Positions 1-12,208 are shown, numbered from the stretch's first letter. The stretch: DNA of 64,000 nucleotides from Thermodesulfovibrionales bacterium (GCA_020062545.1 JAGUWD010000007.1:124001-188000); one strand, 5' to 3'. Made by a program: numbers and translations. Notes: generated from the letters alone by a model not told the origin.

Positions 1-305
1 TTCTCTATGTCCGTTTCTCTATCTCCTGTTGATTTTACAGACAGTGCATCAAAGGTATCTGCAAGTCCGTCAAGGTGGAAGCCCCCGTTGCTCATTATGA
101 GAATTGAAATAATCAGCCCTGCTGCAATTTCTGGAGAAAATATCTTTAAAAACAGCATGGCGGATAAAACCGCCAGCAGTCCCTGAAATGCACCTGCCAG
201 AGGGAAAAAGGCTGCTGATTGCGCTATCTCTTTTTCGGAGACATCACCATTCACCCTTACAGGTACTATTGTCAGAAACTGAAATGCAAGGAGTAATTGC
301 TTCAT
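1..305 (-). CDS. cobS: Adenosylcobinamide-GDP ribazoletransferase (cobalamin synthase), N-terminal part only
   Basis: The last step of cobalamin assembly joins adenosylcobinamide-GDP to alpha-ribazole at the membrane. The visible 101 codons begin MKQLLLAFQFLTIVPVRV, contain hydrophobic segments, and carry the family's HLDGLADTFDAL acidic motif near residue 82. The reading frame is open to the window edge, so the C-terminal part lies outside. The ATG at 305 lies directly after the cobT stop codon, so cobU-cobT-cobS form one minus-strand operon behind the cobalamin riboswitch. Identification rests on motif, position and neighbours, which agree. Confidence 0.92.
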   Translation of the reverse strand, partial: MKQLLLAFQFLTIVPVRVNGDVSEKEIAQSAAFFPLAGAFQGLLAVLSAMLFLKIFSPEIAAGLIISILIMSNGGFHLDGLADTFDALSVKSTGDRETDIE

Positions 306-1367
306 TTAATTCTGTATCTCGCTTGAAACACCGGCCTCGCCGAATGTTGCCATTTCTTTATATATCTTCAACCCTGCCTCTATCATGAGCATTGCCAATG
401 CTGCGCCTGTGCCTTCTCCAAGCCTCAAATCAAGGTCAAGGATAGACCGTAACCCTATTTTATCAAGCATTGCCTTGTGCCCGATTTCAACGGAGTTATG
501 GGCTGCAAACATATAATCTTTTACCCTCGGCTCGATGCAATATGCGATTAATGCGCCTGCTGTGGAGATGAATCCGTCAATGACAACCGGAATTCTGTTT
601 GATGCAGCACCGAGTACCAATCCTGCGATGCCTCCAATCTCTGCACCGCCCACTTTTGAGAGGACATCTATTGCATCTTCAGGATTTGGATTATTCAATT
701 TTATGCCCTCTTCTATCACCGTAATCTTTCTTTTTAATGACTCGTCAGTTATTCCCGTACCTTTGCCTGTAACCTCCGAGACAGGCTTTCCTGTGAGCAC
801 AGATGCAATAGCGCTTGACGGCGTGGTATTCCCTATCCCCATCTCTCCTGTACCGAATATCTTATAGCCCTTTCTTGCATATCCATCTGCAAGCTCGATC
901 CCTACATCTATGCATCTTATTGCCTCATTCCTTGTCATTGCAGGACCCTTTGTGAAGTTCTTGGTTCCTTTTATTACCTTCATGTTTACAAGGCCTTCAA
1001 TTTCTCCAAAATCGTGGTCAACGCCTATATCTACAACAACAACCTCTGCTCCAGCATGCCTTGCGAGGACATTTATGCCTGCACCTCCTCTCAGGAAATT
1101 AAATACCATCTGCTGCGTAACCTCCCTGGGATAAGCGGATACGCCATCTTCTGTAACTCCGTGATCTCCTGCGAAAGTGAAGATGACCTTTTTATCCAGG
1201 ACCGGACTCTTGTTTTCGGTAATGGCTACAAGCCTCCGTGCAAACTCCTCAAGCCTTCCGAGGCTTCCGAGGGGCTTTGTGAGGTTGTCGAGGTGTCTTT
1301 GAGCCATGTCATTCCATTCTTCATTCACTGACCCGATATTTTTGAGTGTTGCATTGAGTAAATCCAT
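306..1367 (-). CDS. cobT: Nicotinate-nucleotide-dimethylbenzimidazole phosphoribosyltransferase
   Basis: CobT makes alpha-ribazole 5'-phosphate, the activated lower ligand of cobalamin, from nicotinate mononucleotide and 5,6-dimethylbenzimidazole. The protein has 353 residues, the usual length. It shows the N-terminal [10 protein letters not shown] stretch (31-40), [16 protein letters not shown] (65-80), a GEMGIGNTT loop and the C-terminal [11 protein letters not shown] block, in which Glu318 matches the catalytic glutamate of the family. It follows cobU by 10 bases and runs directly into cobS. The operon covers only the final assembly steps; no corrin-ring genes are in view, so the cell may salvage corrinoids or carry them elsewhere. 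Confidence 0.96.
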   Translation of the reverse strand: MDLLNATLKNIGSVNEEWNDMAQRHLDNLTKPLGSLGRLEEFARRLVAITENKSPVLDKKVIFTFAGDHGVTEDGVSAYPREVTQQMVFNFLRGGAGINVLARHAGAEVVVVDIGVDHDFGEIEGLVNMKVIKGTKNFTKGPAMTRNEAIRCIDVGIELADGYARKGYKIFGTGEMGIGNTTPSSAIASVLTGKPVSEVTGKGTGITDESLKRKITVIEEGIKLNNPNPEDAIDVLSKVGGAEIGGIAGLVLGAASNRIPVVIDGFISTAGALIAYCIEPRVKDYMFAAHNSVEIGHKAMLDKIGLRSILDLDLRLGEGTGAALAMLMIEAGLKIYKEMATFGEAGVSSEIQN

Positions 1368-1377
1368 CTGTCTTCTC

Positions 1378-1896
1378 CTACTTTATTTTTAAGGGTATTC
1401 CTGCGGTCACAAGATATACTTCGTCTGCTAAGGCTGCCATCTTTTGGTTTAAATAGCCTGATAAATCTCTGAATCTCCTTGATAATGCGTTGTCAGGGAC
1501 GATTCCAAGACCGACCTCGTTTGAAACAGTGAATAGCGAACAGTGGATAGTGGATAAGGAAGAAATAAAAGACCTTGTTTCTGCTTCAACATCCTTATTA
1601 TTAAGCATCAGATTCGAAAGCCATAGTGTCAGGCAGTCAAGAAGAATTATATCATAGCTTTTATGGATGTCAGATATCAGCGTCGAGATATTCAGCGGCT
1701 CTTCGAAGGTTGCCCATTCATCTGAACGTTCTTTTTTATGTTTTTCGATGCGTTCCTTCATCTCATCGTCCATGGACTGTGCAGTGGCTATGTAAGCTTT
1801 TCTACCACCATCTTTAGAAAGAATGTAATTATTGGCAAGCTGCAGGGCAAATCTGCTTTTTCCGCTTCTCGCACCGCCTATGATGAATGTTATCAA
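1378..1896 (-). CDS. cobU: Bifunctional adenosylcobinamide kinase / adenosylcobinamide-phosphate guanylyltransferase
   Basis: CobU phosphorylates adenosylcobinamide and then attaches GMP. From a TTG start at 1896 the protein has 172 residues and begins [14 protein letters not shown], matching the family N-terminus, with the P-loop at residues 7-14. The histidine in RIEKHKKER fits the guanylylated histidine, and [12 protein letters not shown] and [10 protein letters not shown] are conserved. An AGGGGG ribosome-binding sequence lies just upstream of this TTG. A frame-matched TTG at 1911 would put the start inside the terminator T-run and is less likely. The coding sequence at about 1529-1560 carries a 7/8-nt-period repeat encoding [12 protein letters not shown]. 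Confidence 0.93.
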   Translation of the reverse strand: MITFIIGGARSGKSRFALQLANNYILSKDGGRKAYIATAQSMDDEMKERIEKHKKERSDEWATFEEPLNISTLISDIHKSYDIILLDCLTLWLSNLMLNNKDVEAETRSFISSLSTIHCSLFTVSNEVGLGIVPDNALSRRFRDLSGYLNQKMAALADEVYLVTAGIPLKIK

Positions 1897-1910
1897 TTCA
1901 GTCCCCCTCA

Positions 1911-1947
1911 AAATAAAAAATCCTCATGGTAAAATACCATGAGGATT
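1911..1947 (-). terminator. Intrinsic terminator between cobalamin riboswitch and cobU
   Basis: On the minus strand a 13-bp perfect stem (1919-1931 pairing with 1935-1947, AAA/TTT loop) is followed by a T-rich run (TTTTTTATTT). It lies after the riboswitch and directly before the cobU start, so it is best read as the expression platform: with cobalamin bound, transcription should stop here. Confidence 0.85.
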
Positions 1948-2049
1948 GCACCCTGTTTCACTTCATCCTCTCCCTCATCCACGTGAAGGCTTTTTAGCTC
2001 ATAGTTCATTGCGTGGGCCATGAACTAATGGCTATGAGCTATCAGCTAT

Positions 2050-2215
2050 TTCAGGCAGGTCTTCTGGCTCCCGGGTAGTTTTTATAGTTTGGCCTACTCG
2101 CCAGCCTTCCCAGAGATGAACTCCAGTGGCATATCGGCTTTTGTTCCCGGTTACAGCGGCGGGACCGCTCCCGAATTGCACGGGATTCCCTATTAAGCAC
2201 TTGGCACCTAAGAAA
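2050..2215 (-). promoter_or_regulatory. Cobalamin riboswitch
   Basis: The minus strand carries the B12-box, AGCCAGAAGACCTGCCT at 2069-2053, a close match to the conserved AGYCAGGAGACCTGCC consensus. Upstream on the same strand are GGTGCCAAGTG and the GCCGCTGTAACCGGG-like core, all in the order of the AdoCbl aptamer. It is followed by a 1970-2045 segment with a long hairpin and then the intrinsic terminator. It heads the cobU-cobT-cobS operon. A 74-codon frame across it is a by-product. Confidence 0.95.
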
Positions 2216-2240
2216 CATATTGTATCTAAACCATCAGCAC

Positions 2241-2471
2241 AAAAGTCAAGGGACATAATCCGTAATGAAACATTCTGATATATGGATAGCCGGTATGCCG
2301 AAAAGCCTTAAATAGCGATACCTTAGCGCCGAACTCTCCCGCTGGTTAAGGGCAACTTCAGCATCACCTTTTACATTCAGCAGAGAAACAGGCAGAAAAA
2401 TAGTCTCATCGCATTATTTAAGGCTTTGAGTGCATATCGGCTATCCATACTTACGGATTAAAGTCAAGGAG
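2241..2471. repeat. MITE-like imperfect inverted repeat with probable target-site duplication
   Basis: Two arms face each other across about 90 bases: AATCCGTAA (2257-2265) with TTACGGATT (2451-2459); TATGGATAGCCGGTATGC (2281-2298) with its complement at 2432-2449, one mismatch; AAGCCTTAAATA (2303-2314) with 2415-2426, perfect; GCGAT with ATCGC (2408-2412). The direct repeat AAAGTCAAGG occurs just outside both ends (2242-2251 and 2460-2469), as a target duplication would. No transposase frame is inside. It lies upstream of the cobalamin riboswitch. Best read as a non-autonomous transposon remnant; a structured RNA is the alternative. Confidence 0.7.
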
Positions 2472-2533
2472 GGACTGGGGAGAGAAATATCCCTGCATTT
2501 GACGAAGACAAGGGATTGGAGGGATTTAACGGT

Positions 2534-2659
2534 CTAACACCAATTGACTTTTGATATCAATCCACGGATGATTTCCAGCCGCTGCTTTAACGGGTACTCA
2601 AAATATATGGAACTCTCCATGAGTATGGATACAATTTCTTTGATTTTCTGCCTTTCCAT
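2534..2659 (-). CDS. Small hypothetical protein (41 residues)
   Basis: An ATG at 2659 is preceded at good spacing by GAAGGAG, and the frame runs 41 codons to TAG at 2534. The product starts MERQKIKEIVSILMESS and is amphipathic, charged and without cysteines. Codon use resembles the neighbouring genes. It sits between tmRNA and the inverted repeat, on the same strand as smpB and ssrA. I do not recognise the family. The ribosome-binding site is the main support; it could also be the tail of a decayed gene. Confidence 0.45.
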   Translation of the reverse strand: MERQKIKEIVSILMESSIYFEYPLKQRLEIIRGLISKVNWC

Positions 2660-2738
2660 GGCCAACTCCTTCGAATCCTTTCTTGCCTTAGTTATCGGGT
2701 AAAAAATAAAGTGCTTTAGTTTCTGAAGATACCTTTTT

Positions 2739-3082
2739 TGGTGGAGGCGGCGGGAATCGAACCCGCGTCCGAAAGTACTACTCTCAAGCCTCTACATGCT
2801 TATCCAGCCTATTTAGTTTCGGATACCAGATTGCCGGCAGGCAGGCCTGCTGATACCCTATCCCTTAAGCTTTCGCTGGATTTAAGGGAGTCATCCAGCG
2901 GCAGCCTGCTGATCGACGCTGTCCCTGAAGCACAGGCAACCTCAGAGGAGCGTGCTGCTATTGGTTAAGCAGCGAGTGCCAGTTCGTTGTTGGCGTTTGT
3001 GTTTTTTCCATCTTTTTAGGTGGTGATGGAGCCACCGCATGCCACTTGAGCCTCATAACCCCCGTCGAGTCCTATCGCCCCC
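2739..3082 (-). ncRNA. ssrA: Transfer-messenger RNA (tmRNA)
   Basis: tmRNA rescues stalled ribosomes and tags the unfinished protein for proteolysis. The 5' end reads GGGGGCGATAGGACTCGACG and the 3' end GGGTTCGATTCCCGCCGCC, with an encoded CCA at 2741-2739; the two ends form the tRNA-Ala-like acceptor. An internal frame near 3010-2970 encodes a tag ending NTNANNELALAA followed by TAA, the expected hydrophobic degron. It is a one-piece, non-permuted form of about 344 nt. Its protein partner smpB lies 57 bases upstream on the same strand. Confidence 0.96.
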
Positions 3083-3139
3083 GGTTGAACAGCTTAAACC
3101 ATTTAAACGGCTTGAACTGTTATTTATATAATAACATAT

Positions 3140-3595
3140 TTAGCGATTTTTCATCGCCTTCTCTATTGCCCTCTTTGCCTCCCGCTCTTTTATCGTCTCC
3201 CGTTTTTCGTATTGCCTCTTGCCTTTTGCAAGTCCTACCTCAACCTTTGCATAAGGGCCTTTGAAATATATCTTAAGCGGGATTAATGTATAACCCTTCT
3301 GCTGCATCTTGCCCCTTAATCTCTCTATCTCTTTCCTGTGAAGCAGGAGCTTCCTTGTTCTCAGGGGGTCGTGGTTCAAGATGTTTCCGTGAGAATAAGG
3401 GCTTATGTGGCAGTTGAGCAGAATGACCTCCGAGTCTTTAATCAGGACGTAGCTGTCTTTAAGGTTGGCCTTGCCATCTCTCAGGGACTTGACCTCTGTG
3501 CCTAAAAGCTGGATACCTGCCTCAACAGTCTCTTCAATGCTGTAGTCATGGTATGCCTTTCTGTTCTGGCATACTATTTTTATGTCCGGGCTCAC
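3140..3595 (-). CDS. smpB: SsrA-binding protein SmpB
   Basis: SmpB binds the tRNA-like part of tmRNA and takes it to the empty A site of stalled ribosomes. The 151-residue protein has the family's usual length and order: [17 protein letters not shown] at 11-27, [18 protein letters not shown] near 32-49, a basic [12 protein letters not shown] stretch and a lysine/arginine-rich C-terminal tail (about 125-151) that enters the mRNA channel. It lies directly upstream of ssrA on the same strand, so the two trans-translation partners are probably cotranscribed. Confidence 0.97.
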   Translation of the reverse strand: MSPDIKIVCQNRKAYHDYSIEETVEAGIQLLGTEVKSLRDGKANLKDSYVLIKDSEVILLNCHISPYSHGNILNHDPLRTRKLLLHRKEIERLRGKMQQKGYTLIPLKIYFKGPYAKVEVGLAKGKRQYEKRETIKEREAKRAIEKAMKNR

Positions 3596-3680
3596 AATTA
3601 TATGATAACAGTATTATGATTGAACTTTAAAGCCGTGTTTCATTATAATTCAAGGCAGCTATAAAAGAGCGGAGGTTTTT

Positions 3681-4106
3681 ATGAAGAGGCTTTTGGTTTA
3701 TGCAATCATAGCATTTGTTTTTGTTGCTTCATGCGGTAAAGGCGAGGTCAAAAGGGTATCAGAGGATTCGAAGATGGCAACAGAGGCATTCTCCCTTGCT
3801 GAAAAGATAAGGGAATCATATGCAAAAAAAGACCTATCGACCATTGAAAAGAACTCAACGAGGGAGGGATTCAGGACGATCAGCAGTGCCTTTAAAACCT
3901 TTGATTCTGTTGACCTTACATTCAGTCCGGTGTGGGTTGAAATAGAAGACAATGTGGTGCATCTCAATATCTCATGGAAAGGCACATGGCAGAAGGGAGG
4001 AAAGACCACGGAAGAGAGAGGCATGGCAGTGTTTGTTTTAAAGGGCAGGCCTCTTAAGGTGGACAACATACTCAGGGCAAATCCATTCAGGTATCCGGCA
4101 GATTAG
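3681..4106 (+). CDS. Small lipoprotein of unknown function
   Basis: The 141-residue product starts with a short basic and hydrophobic leader ending in the lipobox VASC at about residues 15-18, so it should be lipidated and membrane-anchored. The mature part has a helical start (EKIRESYAKKDLSTIEK) followed by alternating strands; this pattern is compatible with an NTF2/SnoaL-like fold, but that is only an impression. GGAGG precedes the ATG. It points away from smpB and converges with aat four bases beyond its stop. No specific function can be assigned. Confidence 0.8.
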   Translation: MKRLLVYAIIAFVFVASCGKGEVKRVSEDSKMATEAFSLAEKIRESYAKKDLSTIEKNSTREGFRTISSAFKTFDSVDLTFSPVWVEIEDNVVHLNISWKGTWQKGGKTTEERGMAVFVLKGRPLKVDNILRANPFRYPAD

Positions 4107-4110
4107 TTTT

Positions 4111-4794
4111 TTAGTGATGTATCCACGTGCCTTGTAGCGTAGGCATTTTTAGTGCCTGTTTTAGCATTTTCATAAATTCGGAGCGGGTGATTTCCTTTGC
4201 ACCGAGGCTTATCAGATGCCCTGTTGTTACCTGACAGTCAATCAATCCGAAACCCCACTTTATCGATTGCTGGATAAGGTGCACAAAGGCGACCTTAGAG
4301 GCATTGGACTTTTTGCTGAACATGGACTCTCCGAAAAAAGCTCCTCCCAGCGATACTCCATAGAGACCTCCGGCCAATTCACCCTCATGCCAGCTCTCAA
4401 CAGAATGGGCGAATCCTGAATTGTGAAGATTTATATAAGCATCTATCATTTTTTCTGTAATCCATGTCCCGTTATGCCTTTTCTTATGCACGCCCGCGCA
4501 ACTTTTTATAACATCTTCAAAGGCATTGTCCATCGTTATTTTAAATGTGTTTTTATTGATAACCTGTCTTAGACTCCTTGATATTTTGAGTTCTTCAGGT
4601 ATCATTACGAGGCGAGGATCTGGAGACCACCATAATATTGGAGAGTCTTCAGAATACCAGGGGAAAATTCCCATGGAGTAGGCAAGCAAAAGGCGCTCTT
4701 CGCTGAGATCGCCTCCTACTGCCAGAAGACCATCTGGTTCTGAGAATTCAATGGGTGGAAAAATAAGTTTTTCGGATAGCTGAAAGACAGGCAT
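4111..4794 (-). CDS. aat: Leucyl/phenylalanyl-tRNA-protein transferase
   Basis: Aat moves Leu or Phe from aminoacyl-tRNA to N-terminal Lys or Arg of proteins, marking them for ClpAP under the bacterial N-end rule. The 227-residue protein has the family N-terminus ([20 protein letters not shown], about 12-31) and the signatures [32 protein letters not shown] and [15 protein letters not shown]. It is a complete, normal-length copy. It follows the FmdB-type zinc-ribbon gene by 14 bases on the same strand, likely one transcript. No clpS or clpA is in the window. Confidence 0.96.
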   Translation of the reverse strand: MPVFQLSEKLIFPPIEFSEPDGLLAVGGDLSEERLLLAYSMGIFPWYSEDSPILWWSPDPRLVMIPEELKISRSLRQVINKNTFKITMDNAFEDVIKSCAGVHKKRHNGTWITEKMIDAYINLHNSGFAHSVESWHEGELAGGLYGVSLGGAFFGESMFSKKSNASKVAFVHLIQQSIKWGFGLIDCQVTTGHLISLGAKEITRSEFMKMLKQALKMPTLQGTWIHH

Positions 4795-4808
4795 AAAAGA
4801 TTAGTTTT

Positions 4809-5012
4809 TTATTTACAGGAACTGCAGGAACCTGAACTGCATGAAGAACATCCGGAAGATGTCTGGTGTTCTACACCGCTCATGCCGAAAACAGAGAATT
4901 TCTTTTTGACATCTTCTGCTCCGCATACGGGACATGTTACCTTTGAGTTGCCGAAAACGAGCCTTTCGAATTCATGTCCGCATTTATCGCATTTATATTC
5001 GAAAATTGGCAT
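4809..5012 (-). CDS. FmdB-type zinc-ribbon protein
   Basis: This 67-residue protein begins [16 protein letters not shown] and has a second CPVCG pair at residues 28-32, giving the four-cysteine zinc ribbon of the FmdB/putative regulatory protein family. The C-terminus is a run of Ser/Cys ([16 protein letters not shown]), which is common in the family but unexplained. FmdB was named for a regulatory role at a formamidase operon; for most members, including this one, the target is unknown. It is cotranscribed with aat. Confidence 0.9.
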   Translation of the reverse strand: MPIFEYKCDKCGHEFERLVFGNSKVTCPVCGAEDVKKKFSVFGMSGVEHQTSSGCSSCSSGSCSSCK

Positions 5013-5063
5013 AATCCATTATAACATAGTGCTTGACCTTACAGTTGTATAAAATCACAGTTT

Positions 5064-5235
5064 ACAGTAAGGACTGACATGCGTAAAAGACTTTGCCTGC
5101 GACACCTTATAAGATTTTCATACTACCCTACCGTATTCAGTGTTGGATTCAATCCTCTGTTAAAACATTTATACTCTGTATGAATACGGTTTCATGTCGC
5201 TTGTAAAGGCTTTGAAGCATGTTAGTCCTTGCTGT
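5064..5235. repeat. Palindromic intergenic repeat, copy B
   Basis: Arms of about 38 bases face each other: the left arm begins ACAGTAAGGACTGACATGC and the complement of the right arm reads ACAGCAAGGACTAACATGC. An inner perfect pair, ACCGTATTCA (5130-5139) with TGAATACGGT (5181-5190), gives a second stem. The arm core AAAGACTTTG / AAAGGCTTTG resembles copies at 28261, 33981 and 47457. It fills most of the 300-base gap before hfq; the remainder holds only the hfq leader. No ORF lies inside. Confidence 0.7.
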
Positions 5236-5312
5236 CTATACAACATTAAGGTTGAATTATTAAGCAAAATCATTTATGGTAATAAAAACAATAATAATGT
5301 GGAGGAAATTTT

Positions 5313-5552
5313 ATGGGAGGGAATAAGGGCCAGAATCTTCAGGACAGCTTCCTAAACCAGTTGAGAAAGGAAAAAATTCCTGTAGTGGTTTATCTTACAA
5401 ATGGAGTCAGATTAAAAGGCGTAATCAAGGGATTTGACAATTTTGTTGTTTTGCTTAAAGAGGCGAATGAACAGCTTATCTACAAACATGCCATATCTAC
5501 AGTCGTTCCTGAAAAGAGCGTGGATATCAGGTTCGAAAGCCCTGAAGAGTAG
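5313..5552 (+). CDS. hfq: RNA chaperone Hfq
   Basis: Hfq is a hexameric Sm-like RNA chaperone that pairs small RNAs with mRNAs. The 79-residue protein contains the Sm1 segment ([19 protein letters not shown], about 9-27), the [18 protein letters not shown] strand pair, and the Sm2 signature [10 protein letters not shown] (about 57-66). GTGGAGG precedes the ATG. It is short, without the extended C-terminal tail of enterobacterial Hfq. It lies 16 bases before the SurA-like gene. Its presence suggests trans-acting small RNAs in this organism. Confidence 0.97.
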   Translation: MGGNKGQNLQDSFLNQLRKEKIPVVVYLTNGVRLKGVIKGFDNFVVLLKEANEQLIYKHAISTVVPEKSVDIRFESPEE

Positions 5553-5568
5553 CAGGAGGTATTAATCG

Positions 5569-6234
5569 ATGCTAAAGACCATGAGAAAACATGCGAAATT
5601 CTTTTATTTTCTGTTTTTCATTGTAATTCTCTCCTTCATATTCTGGGGGGTTGGTACCCTCGACAAGCCTACTGCTGTGAGTGTTGCCGAAATAGGTAAG
5701 GAAAAGATTACTGTTGAAGAGTACTGGAGGGCATACGAGAATGTAAGGCAGCAATTAAGAGAGATATATAAAGAAAAGTTTAATGAAGAGATGGAAAAGA
5801 GCCTGAAACTCAAAGAGACGGTACTTAACAATCTCATAGATGAAAAGGTGCTTTTGATTTCGGCTGCAGAATTGGGAGTAAAGGTGACAGATAAGGAACT
5901 TCAGGATGCAATTGTGAATGACCCCCGGTTTATGAGGGACGGAATTTTCAGGAAAGATGTATATTTTAGGACACTCGATCTCAACAGGCTCACGCCCGAG
6001 ATGTTCGAGAACTCAATGAGACAGCAGCTTACGCTTATTAAGATGAGGAGATTTATTGCATCCTCAGTGGATATAAATCCGCTGGATTTGAAGGGTATAG
6101 ATGGTGATGAGAAGAAGGTTAATGAGGCAAGGCAGGCAATACTTGCGGATAAGAGAAACGCAGCCATAAAGTCTTATGTGGACAGCGTAAAGCAAAGGAT
6201 GAAGTTCAAGGTCAATATGGATCTTATTTCTTAG
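5569..6234 (+). CDS. SurA/PpiD-type periplasmic chaperone lacking a PPIase domain
   Basis: The 221-residue protein has a basic start, a transmembrane/signal-anchor helix at about 10-28 and then the helical SurA N-terminal domain (EYWRAYENVRQQLREIYKE, NLIDEKVLLISAAELGVKVTDKEL, DPRFMRDGIFRKDVYFRTL). It ends without a parvulin domain, so it should act as a membrane-anchored chaperone for exported proteins, not as a prolyl isomerase; this is inference from domain content. AGGAGGT precedes the ATG. It follows hfq closely and may share its transcript. Confidence 0.85.
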   Translation: MLKTMRKHAKFFYFLFFIVILSFIFWGVGTLDKPTAVSVAEIGKEKITVEEYWRAYENVRQQLREIYKEKFNEEMEKSLKLKETVLNNLIDEKVLLISAAELGVKVTDKELQDAIVNDPRFMRDGIFRKDVYFRTLDLNRLTPEMFENSMRQQLTLIKMRRFIASSVDINPLDLKGIDGDEKKVNEARQAILADKRNAAIKSYVDSVKQRMKFKVNMDLIS

Positions 6235-6245
6235 CCATACCCCTT

Positions 6246-9297
<3,052 letters not shown>

Positions 9298-9298
<1 letters not shown>

Positions 9299-10200
9299 TG
9301 GACATAAAGGACTACCTTAAAGAAAAAAAAACACTGATAGATTCATTCCTCGAATCGTATTTCTCCGCACCGCTCAATCCGAAGACCCTTCATGACTCCA
9401 TGGTCTATTCCCTTTCTGCCGGTGGCAAGAGAATCAGGCCTGTTTTATGCATTGCATCGTATGAGGCATGCGCCAAAGACAACAAAGTTAAGGCCGAAGA
9501 CATAATCCCTTATGCCTCTGCCCTTGAGTTCATACATACATACTCATTAATACATGACGACCTTCCTGCAATGGACAATGATGACCTCAGGCGTGGAAAG
9601 CCAACAAACCACAAGGTTTTTGGCGAAGGTATGGCTATTTTAGCAGGGGATGGCTTGTTAACAGAGGCTTTTTATTTGCTATCAAACAATACCCGGCGTG
9701 CCTGTCAGTTTTCACCCTATGCAGTCTTAAAAGTAATCCGTGAGATTGCCATGGCAGCAGGCATTCACGGAATGGTTGGAGGCCAGGCACAGGATCTATT
9801 ATCAGAGAATGCAGAGCCTGATGCAGAAACACTATCTTTTATCCATAGCCACAAAACCGCTGCGCTCATAACGGTCTCTGTCCGTTCAGGGGGCATACTT
9901 GCAAACTGCAGTGACCAGGAATTATTCAGGCTTACAAAATATGGCGAGAATATAGGCTTAGCATTTCAGGTTATTGATGATATACTTGATGTAGAGGGCG
10001 AAACAGAGGTCATCGGCAAGCCTAAAGGCTCTGATGAGAAGAAAAAAAAGATGACATATCCAAAGCTTTATGGCATAGATAAGTCCAGGGAAAAGGCAAG
10101 GGAATTGATTAATGGTGCAATCAATTCGCTGGAGACCTTTAATGAAAATGCAGAGCCATTGAGGGCTATCGCAAGGTATTTGCTTGAAAGGAAAAGTTAG
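9298..10200 (+). CDS. ispA: Farnesyl/geranyl diphosphate synthase (short-chain trans-prenyltransferase)
   Basis: The enzyme condenses isopentenyl diphosphate with allylic diphosphates to make C10-C15 prenyl chains. From the ATG at 9298, which overlaps the guaA stop as TAATG, the protein has 300 residues. Both aspartate-rich motifs are present: DDLPAMDNDD near 84-93, in the CHDD-type expanded form, and DDILD near 225. GGKRIRPVL and the GQAQDLL segment are conserved. The adjacent dxs supplies the MEP-pathway precursors. A GTG at 9289 is also in frame but the TAATG start is favoured by operon coupling. Confidence 0.95.
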
Positions 10201-10213
10201 GCTTTGGTTTAAA

Positions 10214-12199
10214 ATGTTGATAGAGAAAATAAAATCCCCGCAGGACCTAAAATCCCTCAAGACAGAAGACCTGAATGCCCTTGCCGAGGAACTGCGCAAT
10301 ATAATCATTGAAAGGGTTTCCATTAACGGAGGTCATCTTGCGTCTAATTTAGGAGTTGTGGAACTGACCATAGCACTCCATTATGTCTTTAATTCCCCTG
10401 AAGACAAGATTGTCTGGGATGTGGGACACCAATCATACTCCCATAAGCTTTTGACAGGAAGGCACAAGGATTTCCACACGCTCAGAAAACACAAAGGAAT
10501 ATCAGGATTCCCAAAGATTTCAGAAAGTCCCCATGATGCCTTTGGAACAGGCCATAGTTCTACTTCCATATCTGCTGCCCTCGGAATACTGGAGGCAAGG
10601 GACATTATTAAAAAATCTCAAATCTCAAATCTCAAATCTCAAATTCCCAATAAGGTAATAGCAGTCATAGGCGATGGCGCTTTGACATCTGGTCTGGCAT
10701 TTGAAGGACTTAATTATGCAGGGCATCTGAAAAAAGACCTTATCGTAATTCTTAATGACAATGAGATGTCCATATCTCCGAATGTTGGCGCGCTTTCCAA
10801 TTATCTCAATAAGGTCCTGACAGGCACTTTTTATAAGAAATTCAAGAAAGAGACAAAGGCATTTCTGGAAGGCATTCCCAGGATAGGAGGGACAGTTGCA
10901 AAGATTGCCCAGAAGGCAGAAGGAAGCATGAAGGGGTTTTTCCTGCCGGGAGGGTTGTTTGAGGATCTTGGATTTAATTATTTAGGCCCAATCGACGGAC
11001 ATGATATACCACTGCTGATCGAAACATTAAACAGCATTAAAGATGCGAATGAACCGACATTAATCCATGTAGTAACCAAGAAAGGCAAAGGATACAAGTT
11101 TTCAGAGGAAGACCCGTGCATATATCATGGGGTGGGGCCATTTGAGGCAGATACAGGAATACAGAAAGAAGGGTCAGGGGTCAAAGGTCAAGGGTCAAAG
11201 GCCGAAGAAAACTTGGAAAACTTGCCTGTTGTCCATTGCATCTCGCCGCTTGCATATAGCGATATATTCGGTAATGCACTTATGGAAATTGCTGAATCTG
11301 ATGAAAGGGTTGTAGCTATAACTGCTGCAATGAAAGAGGGGACAGGCCTTGCAGCATTTGCTGAGAGATTTCCAGAAAGATTTTATGATGTGGGCATTGC
11401 AGAGCCCCATGCAGTAACCTTTGCAGCAGGCATTGCATCACAGGGATTAAAGCCGGTTGTGGCAATATACTCCACATTCATCCAGAGGGCTTATGATGAA
11501 ATTATTCATGATGTCTGCCTCCAGAACCTCCCTGTTGTGTTTGCCATAGACAGGGCAGGTATCGTGGGCGAGGACGGTGCAACTCATCAGGGCTTGTTCG
11601 ATATATCATTTCTGAGGCATATCCCAAATCCCTTGTTTATGGCCCCAAAAGACGGGCAGGAATTGAAAGACATGCTTAAGTTCGCAGTTCAGCATAATGG
11701 ACCTTCTTTCATAAGGTATCCGAGGGGAAAGATTCAGAAACCAGAGGACAGAACACAGAGCACAGAAATAAAGATAGGGAAGGCTGAAGTCTTGATGGAA
11801 GGTGATGATGTAGCAATTATTGCTGTGGGTAATGCTGTGAATACATCATTGAAGGCAGCAGAAATGCTGAAGGGAGACGGCATAAATGCCTGCGTTGTAA
11901 ATGCCAGGTTCATCAAGCCCCTTGATGAGGAACTCATAATATCAATGTCAGAAAGGATAAAGAGGATAATCACCGTAGAAGAGAATGTCCTTGCAGGAGG
12001 CTTTGGCTCTGCAGTGCTCGAATGTCTGGATAAGGCGGGGTTAAATGATGTTGCGGTCAAAAGAATTGGAATAGACGACAGATTTATCGAGCATGGCTCC
12101 CAGATAATTCTGAGAAAAAAATATGGTCTTGACGAAGATGGAATATATAAAACTGCACTGGCATTTCTGAAAACCGTTCGAACTGTTCAAACCGTTTAA
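10214..12199 (+). CDS. dxs: 1-deoxy-D-xylulose-5-phosphate synthase
   Basis: DXS, a thiamine-diphosphate enzyme, condenses pyruvate and glyceraldehyde 3-phosphate, the first step of the MEP isoprenoid pathway. The ATG at 10214 gives MLIEKIKSPQDLKSL, the canonical start; an in-frame TTG at 10184 is less likely. GHSSTSISAALG, GDGALTSGLAFEG (ThDP/Mg site) and DRAGIVGEDGATHQG are intact. Three short tandem-repeat expansions with 7-nt period are embedded: 10613-10645 (encoding ISNLKSQISNLKSQ-like residues), 11170-11203 and 11748-11770, and the last codons (KTVRTVQTV) are a 9-nt repeat. All keep the frame. The first two lie where the family tolerates loops. Confidence 0.96.
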   Translation: MLIEKIKSPQDLKSLKTEDLNALAEELRNIIIERVSINGGHLASNLGVVELTIALHYVFNSPEDKIVWDVGHQSYSHKLLTGRHKDFHTLRKHKGISGFPKISESPHDAFGTGHSSTSISAALGILEARDIIKKSQISNLKSQIPNKVIAVIGDGALTSGLAFEGLNYAGHLKKDLIVILNDNEMSISPNVGALSNYLNKVLTGTFYKKFKKETKAFLEGIPRIGGTVAKIAQKAEGSMKGFFLPGGLFEDLGFNYLGPIDGHDIPLLIETLNSIKDANEPTLIHVVTKKGKGYKFSEEDPCIYHGVGPFEADTGIQKEGSGVKGQGSKAEENLENLPVVHCISPLAYSDIFGNALMEIAESDERVVAITAAMKEGTGLAAFAERFPERFYDVGIAEPHAVTFAAGIASQGLKPVVAIYSTFIQRAYDEIIHDVCLQNLPVVFAIDRAGIVGEDGATHQGLFDISFLRHIPNPLFMAPKDGQELKDMLKFAVQHNGPSFIRYPRGKIQKPEDRTQSTEIKIGKAEVLMEGDDVAIIAVGNAVNTSLKAAEMLKGDGINACVVNARFIKPLDEELIISMSERIKRIITVEENVLAGGFGSAVLECLDKAGLNDVAVKRIGIDDRFIEHGSQIILRKKYGLDEDGIYKTALAFLKTVRTVQTV

Positions 12200-12208
12200 A
12201 CTGTTCAA

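Noticed and set aside
2032-2256. 74-codon frame in the cobalamin leader
   Set aside because: It lies wholly inside the riboswitch aptamer and has no ribosome-binding site.
10613-10650. Regular repeats in dxs as a CRISPR-like array
   Set aside because: Units are 7 bases without spacers and are translated within the dxs frame.
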